64,000 bases of DNA from Paracamarosporium sp. OC-R06-R3 (lineage: Eukaryota; Ascomycota; Dothideomycetes; Pleosporales; Didymosphaeriaceae), in the NCBI GenBank assembly GCA_019828545.1, contig JACVRA010000303.1, forward strand, positions 5,920 through 69,919. The letters are read 5' to 3'. Every line of letters starts with the position of its first letter. Position 1 is the stretch's first letter. Shown in pieces: positions 11,611 through 22,581 of the stretch. Position numbers and translations under genes: made by a program. Under the pieces are notes generated by a model, which saw only the letters and a list, made by a program, of their open reading frames with translations, was not told where the DNA came from and did no database searches.

Positions 11611-14020
11611 TCCTGGCCGATATGCTGAGCCCCTTTGTTTTGACGCGGAGGCTGCAGTGTACCATCAGTAGGATAGCGAAAGCTGTGTTAATTTATAGTG
11701 AGTCGTGAAGTGAAGCATACAACAGTGTGATGAAAAGTAACGATATAGATGTGTTGTTGGTGTTGGCAGGAGACTTTTCCGGTGTTATCGTGGGGACAGA
11801 CGAAAGGAATGAACCGAGAGTAGCACCGTGCGACCTTATCCAACATCTAGTATGGGCATAATCCAGGAGCGTGGCGTACGCGTAACATTTCGCCCCGTGT
11901 AGCCTCTAGCCTTGACATCTTCGTTCCTTAGTGGGCGGATATTATTGCCATTGTATGGTCATGCAGCTAGCATGTGGAAAACGGCTCGTTCGAGTGGCTG
12001 GAGATTTAGCCTGGTGAACGTGGCGTTGCACGATCCGCTACACAGCCTTCCAAGAAGTGATTTTGGTACGCCCGGTCGATGTGTAAGGTACAGATCAACA
12101 TGACCATGCGACGTGGTATCAACCCGTGCATGGATACCCACTCATGGCTGTGGATCACTTAATGTAAGAGCCTGTTTCCTGATAATGGCTCTCTTCTGCC
12201 GAATAGCGAAGTACCTTTGTCTTTGTACATAGTAAGTTGTGGTTAACCTGTCATGATCCACAAGAGATGCGATATGTCCATAAGAAAAGGAAGACTGAGC
12301 TTGATACCCGGGACCTGAAGGTGAACGATCACCACTTACTGTAATGCCTGACCATGGCTTACATTTGATCAACATTGACATAGGGAAAACCTCACTACAC
12401 GTATAAAGCCAAGAATCGTGGCTTAGCATTGAGCCTTGGCGGTGTATGTCCGTCGTGAATGAAAAACTCCGAACGGCAGCTTGCAAGGTTTGGATCTTGA
12501 CCACCGGTGAGACACATACGGCCAATCTGGGCTAAATACGAAGTATGGATGCGGACATGGATGTGGGCCTAGGCCTTGGAGTATGTAGCTTTCGAATTGT
12601 GCATGCTTGCGAAGTTGCAGTGGCTGCTCCGAAAAACATCGGCCAGTCAACGGATTTTGCGGACAATATAGGAATAGATAACGTTGGAACATAAAGCACC
12701 GAAACCAGAGATACGGTTTGAAGCTTAGCCAAGGAAGTAAGGATTCTCGTACGTTATACTCAGCTCCTTGTGTAACTTAATGTTGGGAAGCTCGCCACAG
12801 CAAATCCAAACACAAGACTTGTACAGCCCTACGATGAATAACAACAATGGTCTCGTGGTTCCGCTTCGAAGATGACGTAGAGTAAAGTGGAACGTATCTT
12901 GATAGCCGGTGAATTCTCGCCGGCCAAGAGGGCCAATAGGCCTATGCTAGCGTCGATAGCTATGTGGGTTACAAGGTGGAATAATAAGGTCATCAGAAGG
13001 ATGTTTGGTGCTACCGTTGGTGCACAAGAGAGGTGGTGGCCCTGGTTGAGCAAGATGACATCCTTGGACGAGGCCGAGCACGTGAGAGAGAGGAAGGCCC
13101 GAGCGCGATGTGGTGTTCCCAACCCGAATATTTACACCTTGATGCAGCACTACCTCCATTCCAGGCCATATATCTGGGGCTCAGAAACCTTTCCCCACTA
13201 TCAGAACTGACGTTGTTCCATGCCTGGACTGTGCGGAGGATTCCAGTCAATACTGGAGACTGGCTGGGGCGACTGAGACGCTGACACGAAGCAGCTCACA
13301 GCTACGAAGTGTATGGCTCGAGGCTAGTAGCCATCCAGATGATGCTGTGGCATGTTTGCACTCTCAAGGCGTAACCCATTGAAAGTGGCAATGATGGTGG
13401 TCGAATCGTCGGTCGCTTGGTGATGGAACTACCCTCAATTCACCGATCGCCTCAGAGTCATGCGACGGACCATGGCACAGCCCGCCAGGTGCCTAATCCG
13501 GCAGGTACCCAGTTCGCGACTACCCCGCCCGTTATTCAGGTCGTTCCAGCGGAAGGAAGGCACGGCTGTCTTGAGGTATTTCGGAAGTCGCGACGTTCGA
13601 AGAGTCCCCTTAGCACGCATTTATCCGGCGCGGGAGGGAGGCTCCTTTGTGCATCGGACAAACGCATGTCTCTCAATATCAGCCCGAACACAAAAGAGAG
13701 AGCCATGAATGATGTGCAGGCGTGAATAAGAGCACGCTCCACAAGCTGCACCGTGTCGGAGCTTCCCCGCACCCCACACTGGCTACTGGCAAGCGAGGCG
13801 GCAAAACACGACCGCAGCGACTCGCGTGACGCGTGAAGGAGCGCGGCCGAGAGGTACCCGTCTTATGTACCTGGCCTTTCGCAAGCATGCCACCTAACCC
13901 AACATTCGCACCTGGTGCCTTCACTCATCGCGAACGACGCGTTCGCTGTTTAGTGAAGCAGATGCGGGTCCCCGAGCTCTCCACCAGCTCGCCTACTTCC
14001 GCCTCCCGCCCCCATCCAGC
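11611..14020. other. Intergenic 2.4 kb between divergent genes, no supported gene
   Basis: The GT90 gene (-) and the transhydrogenase gene (+) face away from this stretch. Many open frames of 60-130 codons overlap on both strands, but none has a domain, transmembrane pattern, or exon that can be extended. The last 600 bases are GC-rich with pyrimidine tracts close to the transhydrogenase start, as expected of a strong housekeeping promoter. Confidence 0.45.
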
Positions 14021-17000
14021 ATGAACTCCTCCAGCTGCCTGGTCGGCTGCCGCATTGCCGGTCGACCGCGTGCGAGCGTGAGGCTTCTTTCGCCGGCCGT
14101 CGTCTTCCGCCCAACGCCAATCGTTCGTCAGGACTTCACCACTAAGCGCGTCCAGCCGCAGGAATCCGGCGTCAGCTTAGCCCGTCCGCGTCCGTTGTGC
14201 CTGCAGAAGCATGTTCCCGGGTTCCCCTCTACTGCTATCGCCCGCTACGCATCGGTGGCGTCGGAGCCGCACGACGAGGAGATACCTACATCCCCGCCTT
14301 TTACTGCTGGACCGTATGAGACCCTGACCATTGGTATTCCAAAGGAGAGCTACCCCGGTGAGCGCCGTGTAGCCATCACCCCTGCCAATGTCAAGCTTCT
14401 ACTCAAGAAAGGCTTTTCACGCATCTTGATAGAGCGTGGAGCTGGCCTGGAGGCTCAATTCACCGATGAAGCATACGAGCAAGCCGGTGCCAAGACAGTC
14501 GACAGAAGGAGCGTGTTTTCGGACAGTGACATCCTCCTCAAAGTCCGCGCTCTTAGTATCGATGGTCCCGATAGCGAGTTGGATGCCATCCGCGAGGGCG
14601 CCACTGTCATCTCGTTCCTCTACCCCAATCAAAATAGACCAGTTGTCGATAGACTTGCATCCCGGAAAGCCACTGCTTTTGCTATGGACATGGTTCCTCG
14701 TATTTCTCGAGCTCAAGTCTTTGATGCGTTGAGGTTCGTTAGCACCTATGTATATCTGCGGGGCGTCTGCTGACGTGTTGGAAGTTCCATGGCAAACATT
14801 GCTGGCTACAAGGCCGTTCTGGAAGCCTCCAATCACTTTGGACGCTTTTTGACTGGCCAAGTCACGGCGGCTGGAAAGGTTCGTGTAGAGTCGATAGCCC
14901 ACAAGATAGAAAGCTGACTGTATCAGATCCCTCCTTGCAAGGTTCTCGTCATTGGAGCTGGTGTGGCAGGCTTGAGCGCCATTGCTACGGTATGCATCGT
15001 CAAAACCTATTCCTCTCAAGCTAATTCGCGTCCTAGGCCCGCCGTATGGGTGCTATCGTTCGCGGTTTTGACACTCGCTCGGCAGCACGCGAGCAAGTGC
15101 AGTCATTGGGCGCTGAATTCATTGAAGTCGAATTGGAAGAAGATGGATCTGGTGCTGGCGGATATGCAAAAGAGATGTCCAAGGAGTTCATCGAAGCCGA
15201 AATGAAACTTTTCTACGAGCAGTGTCGTGAGGTCGACATTGTCATTACCACGGCCTTGATCCCCGGAAAGCCTGCACCGAAGCTCATCACGAAAGCAATG
15301 CTTGGCGCGATGAAACCTGGATCGGTCGTCGTGGATTTGGCAGCAGAAGCCGGTGGAAACTGCGAGGCTACTGTTCCTGGGAAGCTCGCCAAGTACCAAG
15401 GCGTGACCGTAATCGGTGAGCGAGTGTCATGGTAACGTTGAAGCAAGTTCTAATATCATTCGCAGGCTACACCGATCTCCCATCACGACTACCAACTCAG
15501 TCTTCTACGCTATATTCAAACAACATTACTAAGTTCCTGCTTTCCCTTGTACCAGAAAGCAAGAAGGAGCAGTACTATGATGTCGACTTGAAAGATGAGG
15601 TAACCCGAGGAGCTATCGTATCGTACAACGGCCAGATCCTTCCTCCAGCCCCACGACCTGCCCCGCCACCTGCACCGGTTGCAAAGGCACCATCTCCAGC
15701 GGACCAGGCTGCAAACATAGTTCAGCTTACTCCATGGCAAAGTCAAACCCGCGAGGTTGTTGCTGTTTCAGCCGCGATGACAACGGCCGTCGCACTTGGA
15801 AAGTACACAGGCCCCCTGTTCATGTCTAATGCTTTCACGTTTGCCTTGGCGAGCTTGATCGGCTATCGAGTTGTTTGGGGTGTTGCGCCAGCGCTGCACT
15901 CGCCCTTGATGTCGGTGACCAACGCCATCTCTGGCATGGTTGGAATAGGTGGATTGTTCGTCATGGGAGGCGGGTACCTCCCTGAGACAATCCCTCAAAC
16001 CCTTGGTGCATTGTCTGTCCTGTTGGCTTTCGTTAACATTTCTGGCGGTTTTGTCATCACCAAGCGTATGCTCGACATGTTCAGACGCCCCACCGATCCG
16101 GCTGAGTATCCCTGGCTTTACGCGATACCTGCTCTACTATTTGGCGGAGGCTACATTGCTGCTGCTAGCACGGGCATGTCAGGGTTGGTGCAAGCTGGGT
16201 ACCTTGTCAGCAGTATCCTCTGTGTGTCTTCCCTTTCTGGACTCGCTTCACAGGCCACGGCTCGACGAGGCAACCTCTTCGGTATCCTTGGTGTGTTCTC
16301 CGGCCTTTTGGCTTCGCTGGCTGCCGTTGGTTTTGCACCAGATGTTCTCACGCAGTTTGCTGGTCTCGCTACTGTTGGAACGGTCGCCGGTATGATCATT
16401 GGGCGGAGGATCACTCCGACTTCTCTTCCACAGACCGTTGCCGCATTACACTCGGTCGTTGGTCTCGCGGCAGTCTTGACTAGCATCGGCAGTGTTCTCG
16501 GCCATACCGGAGATATCTCAACCTTGCACATGGTCAGTGCCTACCTTGGTGTACTCATCGGTGGTGTTACATTTACTGGAAGTATCGTGGCTTTCCTCAA
16601 GCTGGCCGCAAAGATATCTTCTAAGCCTTTGATACTTCCTGGACGCCATTTGATCAACACATCCTTGCTTGGGGCGAACGTGGCGACGATGGGTGCATTC
16701 CTCACATATGCGCCAGGTGCACCTCTCATTGGTGCAGCTTGTCTCGTCGGAAACGCGGCGCTGAGTTTCATCAAGGGGTACACAACAACAGCGGCTATAG
16801 GAGGTGCGGATATGCCCGTCGTCATTACAGTCTTGAACGCCTATTCTGGATTCGCATTGGTAGCCGAAGGCTTCATGTTGGACAACTCCCTGTTGACGAC
16901 CGTCGGCGCATTGATTGGAGTATCAGGTTCTATTCTCTCGTACATTATGTGCGTTGCTATGAACCGATCCTTAACAAATGTTCTGTTTGGAGGTATCGCA

Positions 17001-17661
17001 GCGACGCCACAAGCTCAGGCCAAAATCGAAGGTGAAGTCACCACGACAACTGCAGAAGCAACTGCAGAAGCACTTGCTGACGCTGAGAACGTCATCATTG
17101 TAAGTGTTCGTAACTTGCTCAAATAGATTCAAGCTAACCATTTCACAGGTCGTCGGTTACGGGATGGCAGTTGCTAAAGCTCAATACGCCATCTCAGACT
17201 TTGTCAAATATCTCCGCGCCAAAGGTGTCAACGTGCGCTTCGCAATCCACCCTGTAGCAGGTCGGATGCCCGGCCAATGCAACGTCCTACTCGCCGAAGC
17301 ATCAGTTCCTTACGACATCGTGTTGGAGATGGATGAGATTAACGACGATTTTAGCGACACTGATGTCACCCTTGTCATTGGTGCCAACGATACCGTTAAT
17401 CCGATTGCTCTTGAGCCCGGCTCTGCGATTGCCGGTATGCCCGTTCTGCACGCATGGAAGAGCAAGCACGTCGTAATCATGAAGCGGGGTATGGCGAGTG
17501 GATACGCAGACGTGCCGAACCCAATGTTCTACATGGAGAACACGAAGATGTTGTTCGGTGACGCAAACGACAGCTGCAATGGTAAGCATCTCTTCGGATT
17601 CGTTGCTGCACCAGGCTAACAATTTCCAGCTATCAAACGCGCTTTGGAAGAGAAGAAGTGA
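14021..17661 (+). CDS. Mitochondrial NAD(P) transhydrogenase (proton-translocating)
   Basis: Seven exons: 14021-14733, 14785-14878, 14927-14989, 15037-15415, 15466-17099, 17149-17581, 17630-17661, giving 1115 aa with introns of 47-51 nt. About 95 Arg/Ser/Ala-rich residues form a mitochondrial presequence. Domain I (NAD-binding) follows: [20 protein letters not shown], then [20 protein letters not shown] (the split dinucleotide fold, interrupted by two introns) and [12 protein letters not shown] Pro/Ala-rich linker (residues about 475-495) leads to the membrane domain II with some twelve or more helices. Domain III (NADP-binding) begins [14 protein letters not shown] and has [18 protein letters not shown] and GANDTVNP. 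All three domains are fused in one chain, as in animal and fungal enzymes, unlike the two-subunit bacterial PntAB. It uses the inner-membrane proton gradient to make NADPH from NADH. Two donors are the weaker GTTCGT. Confidence 0.96.
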
Positions 17662-18278
17662 GGGGTTATCCTGGTGGTCTCCTTTATCTGATGAATGATT
17701 GTCCTTCTCTTCGCTTCTGCGTAGACTAAGTGTAGATGTCTTGGTATATTGAAACGGTTGTTATCATTTGCAGCGTTTTACTTCGTGCTAGTGCTATTTA
17801 CGCTAGGCTTTGTTCCTGACCCTAATGCCTCAGGCACCACTGGGTTACGACGCTACTCTCGACACAGACTAGCTTTAGCCGCCGATCCCAAGGGTACGCA
17901 TCCATGCATGGTGACGTACATAATGTCCCGCACCGCGGTTCCACGCAGCAAGCTTGGAATCGCGCGCGGAATCGTCCTTTCGCATATATGATACAGGCTC
18001 CTCTTTGCCATCCAGGTACTCGCTAATCTCATACTCGATATTAAAGACCCAATCCACGACTCCCCCAGTCGCAATCGTGAGTCCACCCCGCCTCAATCTC
18101 CATTCCCCGCCTATACACTCCCACGCGCAACGGAAGACAACGGCCTGACACCCAGCAGCAGCACCCTCCCACCAGCCGCCAACGTCTTCCGCATCGTCTT
18201 CAAGACAACTTCGACTCCCAACGTACAACCCCTACACACACGCATCCGCGCCTCCGCATACCACCACACACGCCCACA
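17662..18278. other. Intergenic, promoter of the small unknown gene
   Basis: Contains the transhydrogenase 3' end and, from about 18040, a long C-rich, G-poor leader running to the ATG at 18279. C/T-rich leaders of this kind are common directly before fungal start codons. No gene seen. Confidence 0.4.
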
Positions 18279-18728
18279 ATGTCCGCCCACATCCCCGTCA
18301 TGTTCACCCTCCCGCCCTCCAACCGCCACGAACTCATCCTCCTCCCCCTCGAAAAACCCACCCTCAAAGCGCTAAACAAGCAAATCACCACCACGCTCGC
18401 GAGCTCGCCTAATTGCGCTGAGTGTACGTCTTCCCTTCCCCTCCCTTCTCTCTCCCTCTATCCCCTCCTTCCACAACCACCCCTCCAAAGACATAAGAAA
18501 TTGAAGCTGAAGCTGACTATTGAAACAGTCATGGCGAAGCACAAGTCCCCCGACGCAAAGGAGCAAATCCAAGAGATTCGCGTGCACTGGAGCGAGAACG
18601 GGCGGGATCGGAAGGTGTGGCCTGAATACACGATTTTGACGGAGGAGAACTTCGGGGCGATATTGGAGGTGCTGAAGGTGGGCGGGGCGAAGGATGTGCT
18701 TGAGATTAAGGTCGGGAAGGCAGAGTAG
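18279..18728 (+). CDS. Small hypothetical protein, 114 aa
   Basis: Exons 18279-18423 and 18529-18728 (105-nt intron, GTACGT to ACAG) make 114 aa; the join reads PNCAEFMAKHKSPDAKEQ. I do not recognise the protein. Its first half (MFTLPPSNRHELILLPLEKP, then TLKALNKQITTTL) and second half (QEIRVHWSENGRDRKVWPEY, then TEENFGAILEVLKVGGAKDV) alternate predicted strands and helices, ending in LEIKV, which resembles a small alpha/beta fold such as a ubiquitin-like or PB1 roll; that is only an impression. No signal peptide or membrane segment. The start has a clean pyrimidine-rich leader. The intron contains a C/T tract. It ends 660 bp from the end of the convergent PHD gene. Confidence 0.65.
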   Translation: MSAHIPVMFTLPPSNRHELILLPLEKPTLKALNKQITTTLASSPNCAECTSSLPLPSLSLYPLLPQPPLQRHKKLKLKLTIETVMAKHKSPDAKEQIQEIRVHWSENGRDRKVWPEYTILTEENFGAILEVLKVGGAKDVLEIKVGKAE

Positions 18729-19389
18729 GTGGCCAGTGAGTGGGTAATGTGTTGTGAAGGAAGGGAAGGGGAAGGGGAAGGCGCATGGTGTTCGGGTTGT
18801 GATAATGGTTTGTACCACAGTGTCAAGGTGGATGGTTATTTGTATTATGTTAGTATGTATTCTTGATTGATTTACGACGTGCATCGCTTATCCAAAGAAC
18901 ACTTAGTGAAGCTAAGACTTTCACTCACGAAGGTAAGTCTACCGCACAAAGACGTGATAAATTGAATCGTACCTCAAGCTTCATTCACACCAGCATCTAC
19001 ATGCCGCATCGTCCTCACCTCGAGCCCATTTCCCCTCGTAAAGACAGTCGTGCTTCTCGATGCCAAAATGCGAGTATCGAGTACATACACCGGACTAGTG
19101 TCCGGCTTTCCAACTGGAAAACAGAAGTGGAGGGTATCCGTACCAATATGCAAGGTATAATCCTTTTGATACACCAGTGACCCATGCCAGGGTACCTTTG
19201 AACGCCAAACAAACCTTGATAACAAAAGAACAGTGCCCGTAGTGGTGCCGTTGTTGTGTAGCCGTTGTATATGTAATGCGCAATGCGCTATGGTATCTTG
19301 CCCAGTGCCAATATCCAGAGTTCCATGAAAAGAAGTGTATGCTGAAATGTAGAAAAGCGTCGTCGAGACGATATGGTCGTGGATGCCGG
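18729..19389. other. Intergenic between convergent genes
   Basis: Holds the 3' ends of the small unknown gene and of the PHD gene. A purine run of GGGAAGG units lies at about 18757-18782. Frames of up to 139 codons are seen on the minus strand but without recognisable content. Confidence 0.4.
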
Positions 19390-21289
19390 TCACTTATCAT
19401 TGGACTCGCTTATCATCTGGTGCCAATACGTAAGATCCCTACTGAGATGATCCATCATCTGCAGTGTATTGAGTTTTGTGAACTTGTCCAAATCCACTTC
19501 ATCACCGTTTCCGTTTGTTTCGTCCTGATTCTTAACGCCGTCCGTCTTTGCAGAGGGTTCTTGTACAGGGGGCGCAGGCTTCTCCCCTGCCATCTCGACT
19601 TGGCGCTGAGAGATGTAAATCTGCATGGCGCCTGCTGGTCGCCGAATGTCGTGCCAGGACAGCTTTTGCAGTCGCGAATTCTTCGGTTTCCCCGATTTCC
19701 CGCTTGCGACACCATCGCTGCTATCGTGTCCGTTCCCGGCTCCGTTTACGGAATTCACATGAGGAGAGTTTGGAGCATCGTCCGCAGCGGGTGAGGCACC
19801 GTTCGTTGCGGGCGTCGGCACGTCTCTTGTATATTGGTTCCGACCCAATCGACGTTTCTGTGGAGGCCGGCCACCTTTTCTTGGAGCGGGTGCGGGTTTG
19901 GGTTCGACGGCCGGAGAGTCTGCGGGAGTTGGTTCGGCCATAGGTGCAGGCATAGCTGATTCTTCGACGGGCGTCGCTTCTGGTGGTTCCGATTCTGATT
20001 TGATGTCAGCCCACATGCTTGTAAGATAACGAACATCCCTACCGTCGCCCTTCCTACGCTCAGCGCGACCCTTCCGCCTGTTGGCCGCTTCAGCGCGTTC
20101 ACGTTCGCGCTCTTTATCCCGTTGCTCCTTCTCGCGTTGACTTCGTGCAGCTGCCCCACGAGGTTTTTGTTTCGGTGCTGCATTCTTGGAGCTTTCGTCG
20201 TCCGATTCAAGTACTGGTGAGCCGCTGGGGGATCTAGAACCAGTACGTTGCCGTTTGACTTCCGATTTGACCCTAGCAAAGCTTGTCAACAACCAGTCTG
20301 CTCTCTGTTTGTGTAGCGAATCGACTCACTCCTCGCTATCATCCCGGCTGCGCTTCTTGCGGTTGCCGTTCTCCGATGGAGGTACTGCGCCTTCGTGTTT
20401 GCTTTCTTCTAACACTTTGCGGAAAACCTCGTCCTCGTCGTAGGCCGCTCTGCTGTTCATCGTCAATCGCCGTTTGCTGAAAGACTCTACGCTTGCTCTA
20501 CTGAGCCGGTCCTTGTCCTTGTCCTTGTCCTTGCCTGCCTTCTCGGATTCTTTTGATAAGGATCCTTTGCGAGCATTCTTTCCATGATGGTGGTCCCACA
20601 CGGGCAGGTAGCGAGAGTACTTCTGCCTGTTGATCCGTGTCAGTCAATCTTCTTGCTGATCGAGAATTTGGCGGGGTAGTGTAAGTGCATGGGAGCTGAA
20701 CGTACCCCTTGGGACTTGTCATAACCTTATGAAGGTCTTTCCGACACTCCTCGCAAAAGTACTCTTCGGGACTGGCAGCTTCGTCCATGATGCCGACGCA
20801 TCCGCCATGCTGCCAGACTTTGCATATATCGCATTGAATGAATAATCCGCCTGCATCATCGCCTTGAAGGTCAGAGTCTGTCACAGAGGACAATTGGCCA
20901 TCTTTGGACTTGCCGGCATCCGATGGTGGACCCGGATACTCCTGCTGACCACACACACAGCGTGTGACCTCATCCTCTTCGGCAATTTCGTCGTCGAGCT
21001 CTTCGTCGAGCTTCGCGAACTCATCGCCCTCGTTCTCTTGTTCGCGCGTTCGGCGTCGTGTCAAGGGCGGCTCCGCTTGCAGATCGCGATGCGGCTCATC
21101 GAGCTCCTCCGAGGAGAGCGAGTGTGGAGTCAAGGACTTCTGCGGCGATGACTGTTTATGATTAGTTCTCGTCGCTCTGTCGCCTCGAGAAGACGAGGTA
21201 GAGACGGAGGAGGTGCTGTGTGCTGCCGTGACGCCGGGCGGGGGCTGCGTGGTACGAGCCCGCGATGACCGGCGCGGCGACATCGGCAT
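19390..21289 (-). CDS. PHD-finger protein, Cti6-like
   Basis: Exons 20706-21289, 20330-20626 and 19390-20272 (introns of 79 and 57 nt) give 587 aa. After a basic, Ser/Arg-rich start (MSPRRSSRARTT) and an acidic stretch comes a PHD finger at about residues 108-180: RCVCGQQEYPG, then FIQCDICKVWQHGGCVGI and YFCEECRKDLH, the full C4HC3 set, with an acidic insert between the first two Cys pairs. Then YSRYLPVWDHH, a KDKDKDKD repeat, a highly charged Glu/Arg helix (REKEQRDKERERERAE) and a region MWADIKSES typical of the family. The C terminus has SWHDIRRPAGAMQIYISQRQ and NTLQMMDHLSRDL. Cti6 in yeast is a subunit of the Rpd3L histone deacetylase complex and reads H3K4 methylation through this finger. 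A nuclear corepressor role is therefore likely. Confidence 0.85.
20509..20533. repeat. Hexanucleotide repeat coding for Lys-Asp
   Basis: About four copies of GTCCTT on the plus strand, read on the minus strand as a run of alternating Lys and Asp in the PHD-finger protein. Such coding microsatellites vary in length between strains. Confidence 0.8.
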
Positions 21290-22581
21290 GGAGATTGCGC
21301 TTCGCGTCTGGAAGCAAGACTGTATCGCGAAAAGGAGGAGAGTTGCGCTGTGTCAGCCGAACCGCGTCGCAGGCGCGGCTATGATGCAAGCTGGTCGGCC
21401 GATGCGGGCAGTGGGAAGATTGGCCCGGTGAAGCTAAAGACGAACAGAAGAAGCACTGTCGATAGATAGGGTCAATGCCAGTGACGAATCCCCGGCGCGG
21501 TGCAAGGCGTCTGGCGGGCGTGGGCGTGGGTGACGGTGAGCGACGAAGCGCTCCAAGTGCGGAGAAAGCAGGACGGACGAGCAGCTTCAAAGCACGACGG
21601 GATGGATTGGAAAGTGAACTGGAGCGCAAGAGGCTTGACGGAGCATGATACGGCGTCGGCGGGGTGTTCGGCGAGCTGGGCGAGGACAATGGGTGTGCGG
21701 GTGAGGAGCTGGAGGGTTGGAAGCGCAAAATCACTCTCGAGGACGCGTGAGGGTGCCACTCCCACCCAGCATTCTCACTCTAATGGGCGGTTCGTCCCAA
21801 AGGGGTTTAGCGCGTTTTCGGTCGGCATTTCGAAAACCGAGCCTAGAGACGCGGGGAGTTGGATGAGAGGCGGCGGGCAGCTGCAGACAAGCGATGGCGC
21901 GCCCTGGCTCAGTCGTTGCAGGTTTCCGGGCGGCCTGGGAGTCGAAAGAAGTGAAGTTGGAGGCAGAGACGGCGGTGGACCTGGCGAAGTCGCGAACTCG
22001 CAGCCCCGTTGATGTGGCCTTGGCATCGACGTAAGCGGTTGGCGCTTTGCGTGAGGGGTTCTCCTCCGCGAATTACGGCAGCCGTGACTGCTCTACGCGC
22101 CGACTGCTCCTCCACCAAATGGCATGTCTTCTTCTCCAGATATAACGTTGGACAGATATATGCATCATGGCGGAACACAGGCTTTCATGCTCAGTAAAGC
22201 ATTGACCAATTTTGAGTAGATCGAAGGGTCTATTTTTAGCCTTGCACGTGCAACTGAGAAGCATCTCCATCCAATCCCTGAATCAATACATATTATGGAT
22301 GAGAAGATCTTAATTTGAAAACCTGGTTCAAAATTACTACCTAGTACTTGTTTATAGAGTTGGTAAGGCCGAGTACTGCCTCTGAGCTCTGAAGCGGTCA
22401 CGAGGCAGCTGCAGCTGTAGCTGTATGTAAGCCCAAGCCTGAGGCTTAACCCAGCCTGCTATCATTATTGCTTCACCCACCGCTATACAATAGTAGCCTA
22501 ACCATATTCATTTTCGGTTTCGTCACTGATAAAATATCGTAAGTGCTGGGTTCTCACGGTTGAATCCGGGGTAGCATTCTT
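21290..22581. other. Divergent intergenic region, GC-rich left half
   Basis: Lies between the starts of the PHD gene (-) and the zinc-finger membrane gene (+). The first 700 bases are GC-rich with long frames on both strands (up to 190 codons) that look like base-composition artefacts: they have no domain and overlap each other. From about 22190 the sequence turns AT-richer. Promoters of both genes should be here. Confidence 0.4.

Noticed and set aside
21162..22012. Frames of 170-190 codons on both strands upstream of the PHD gene
   Set aside because: Mutually overlapping, Arg/Ser/Pro-rich, GC-driven; the region is better explained as promoter DNA.
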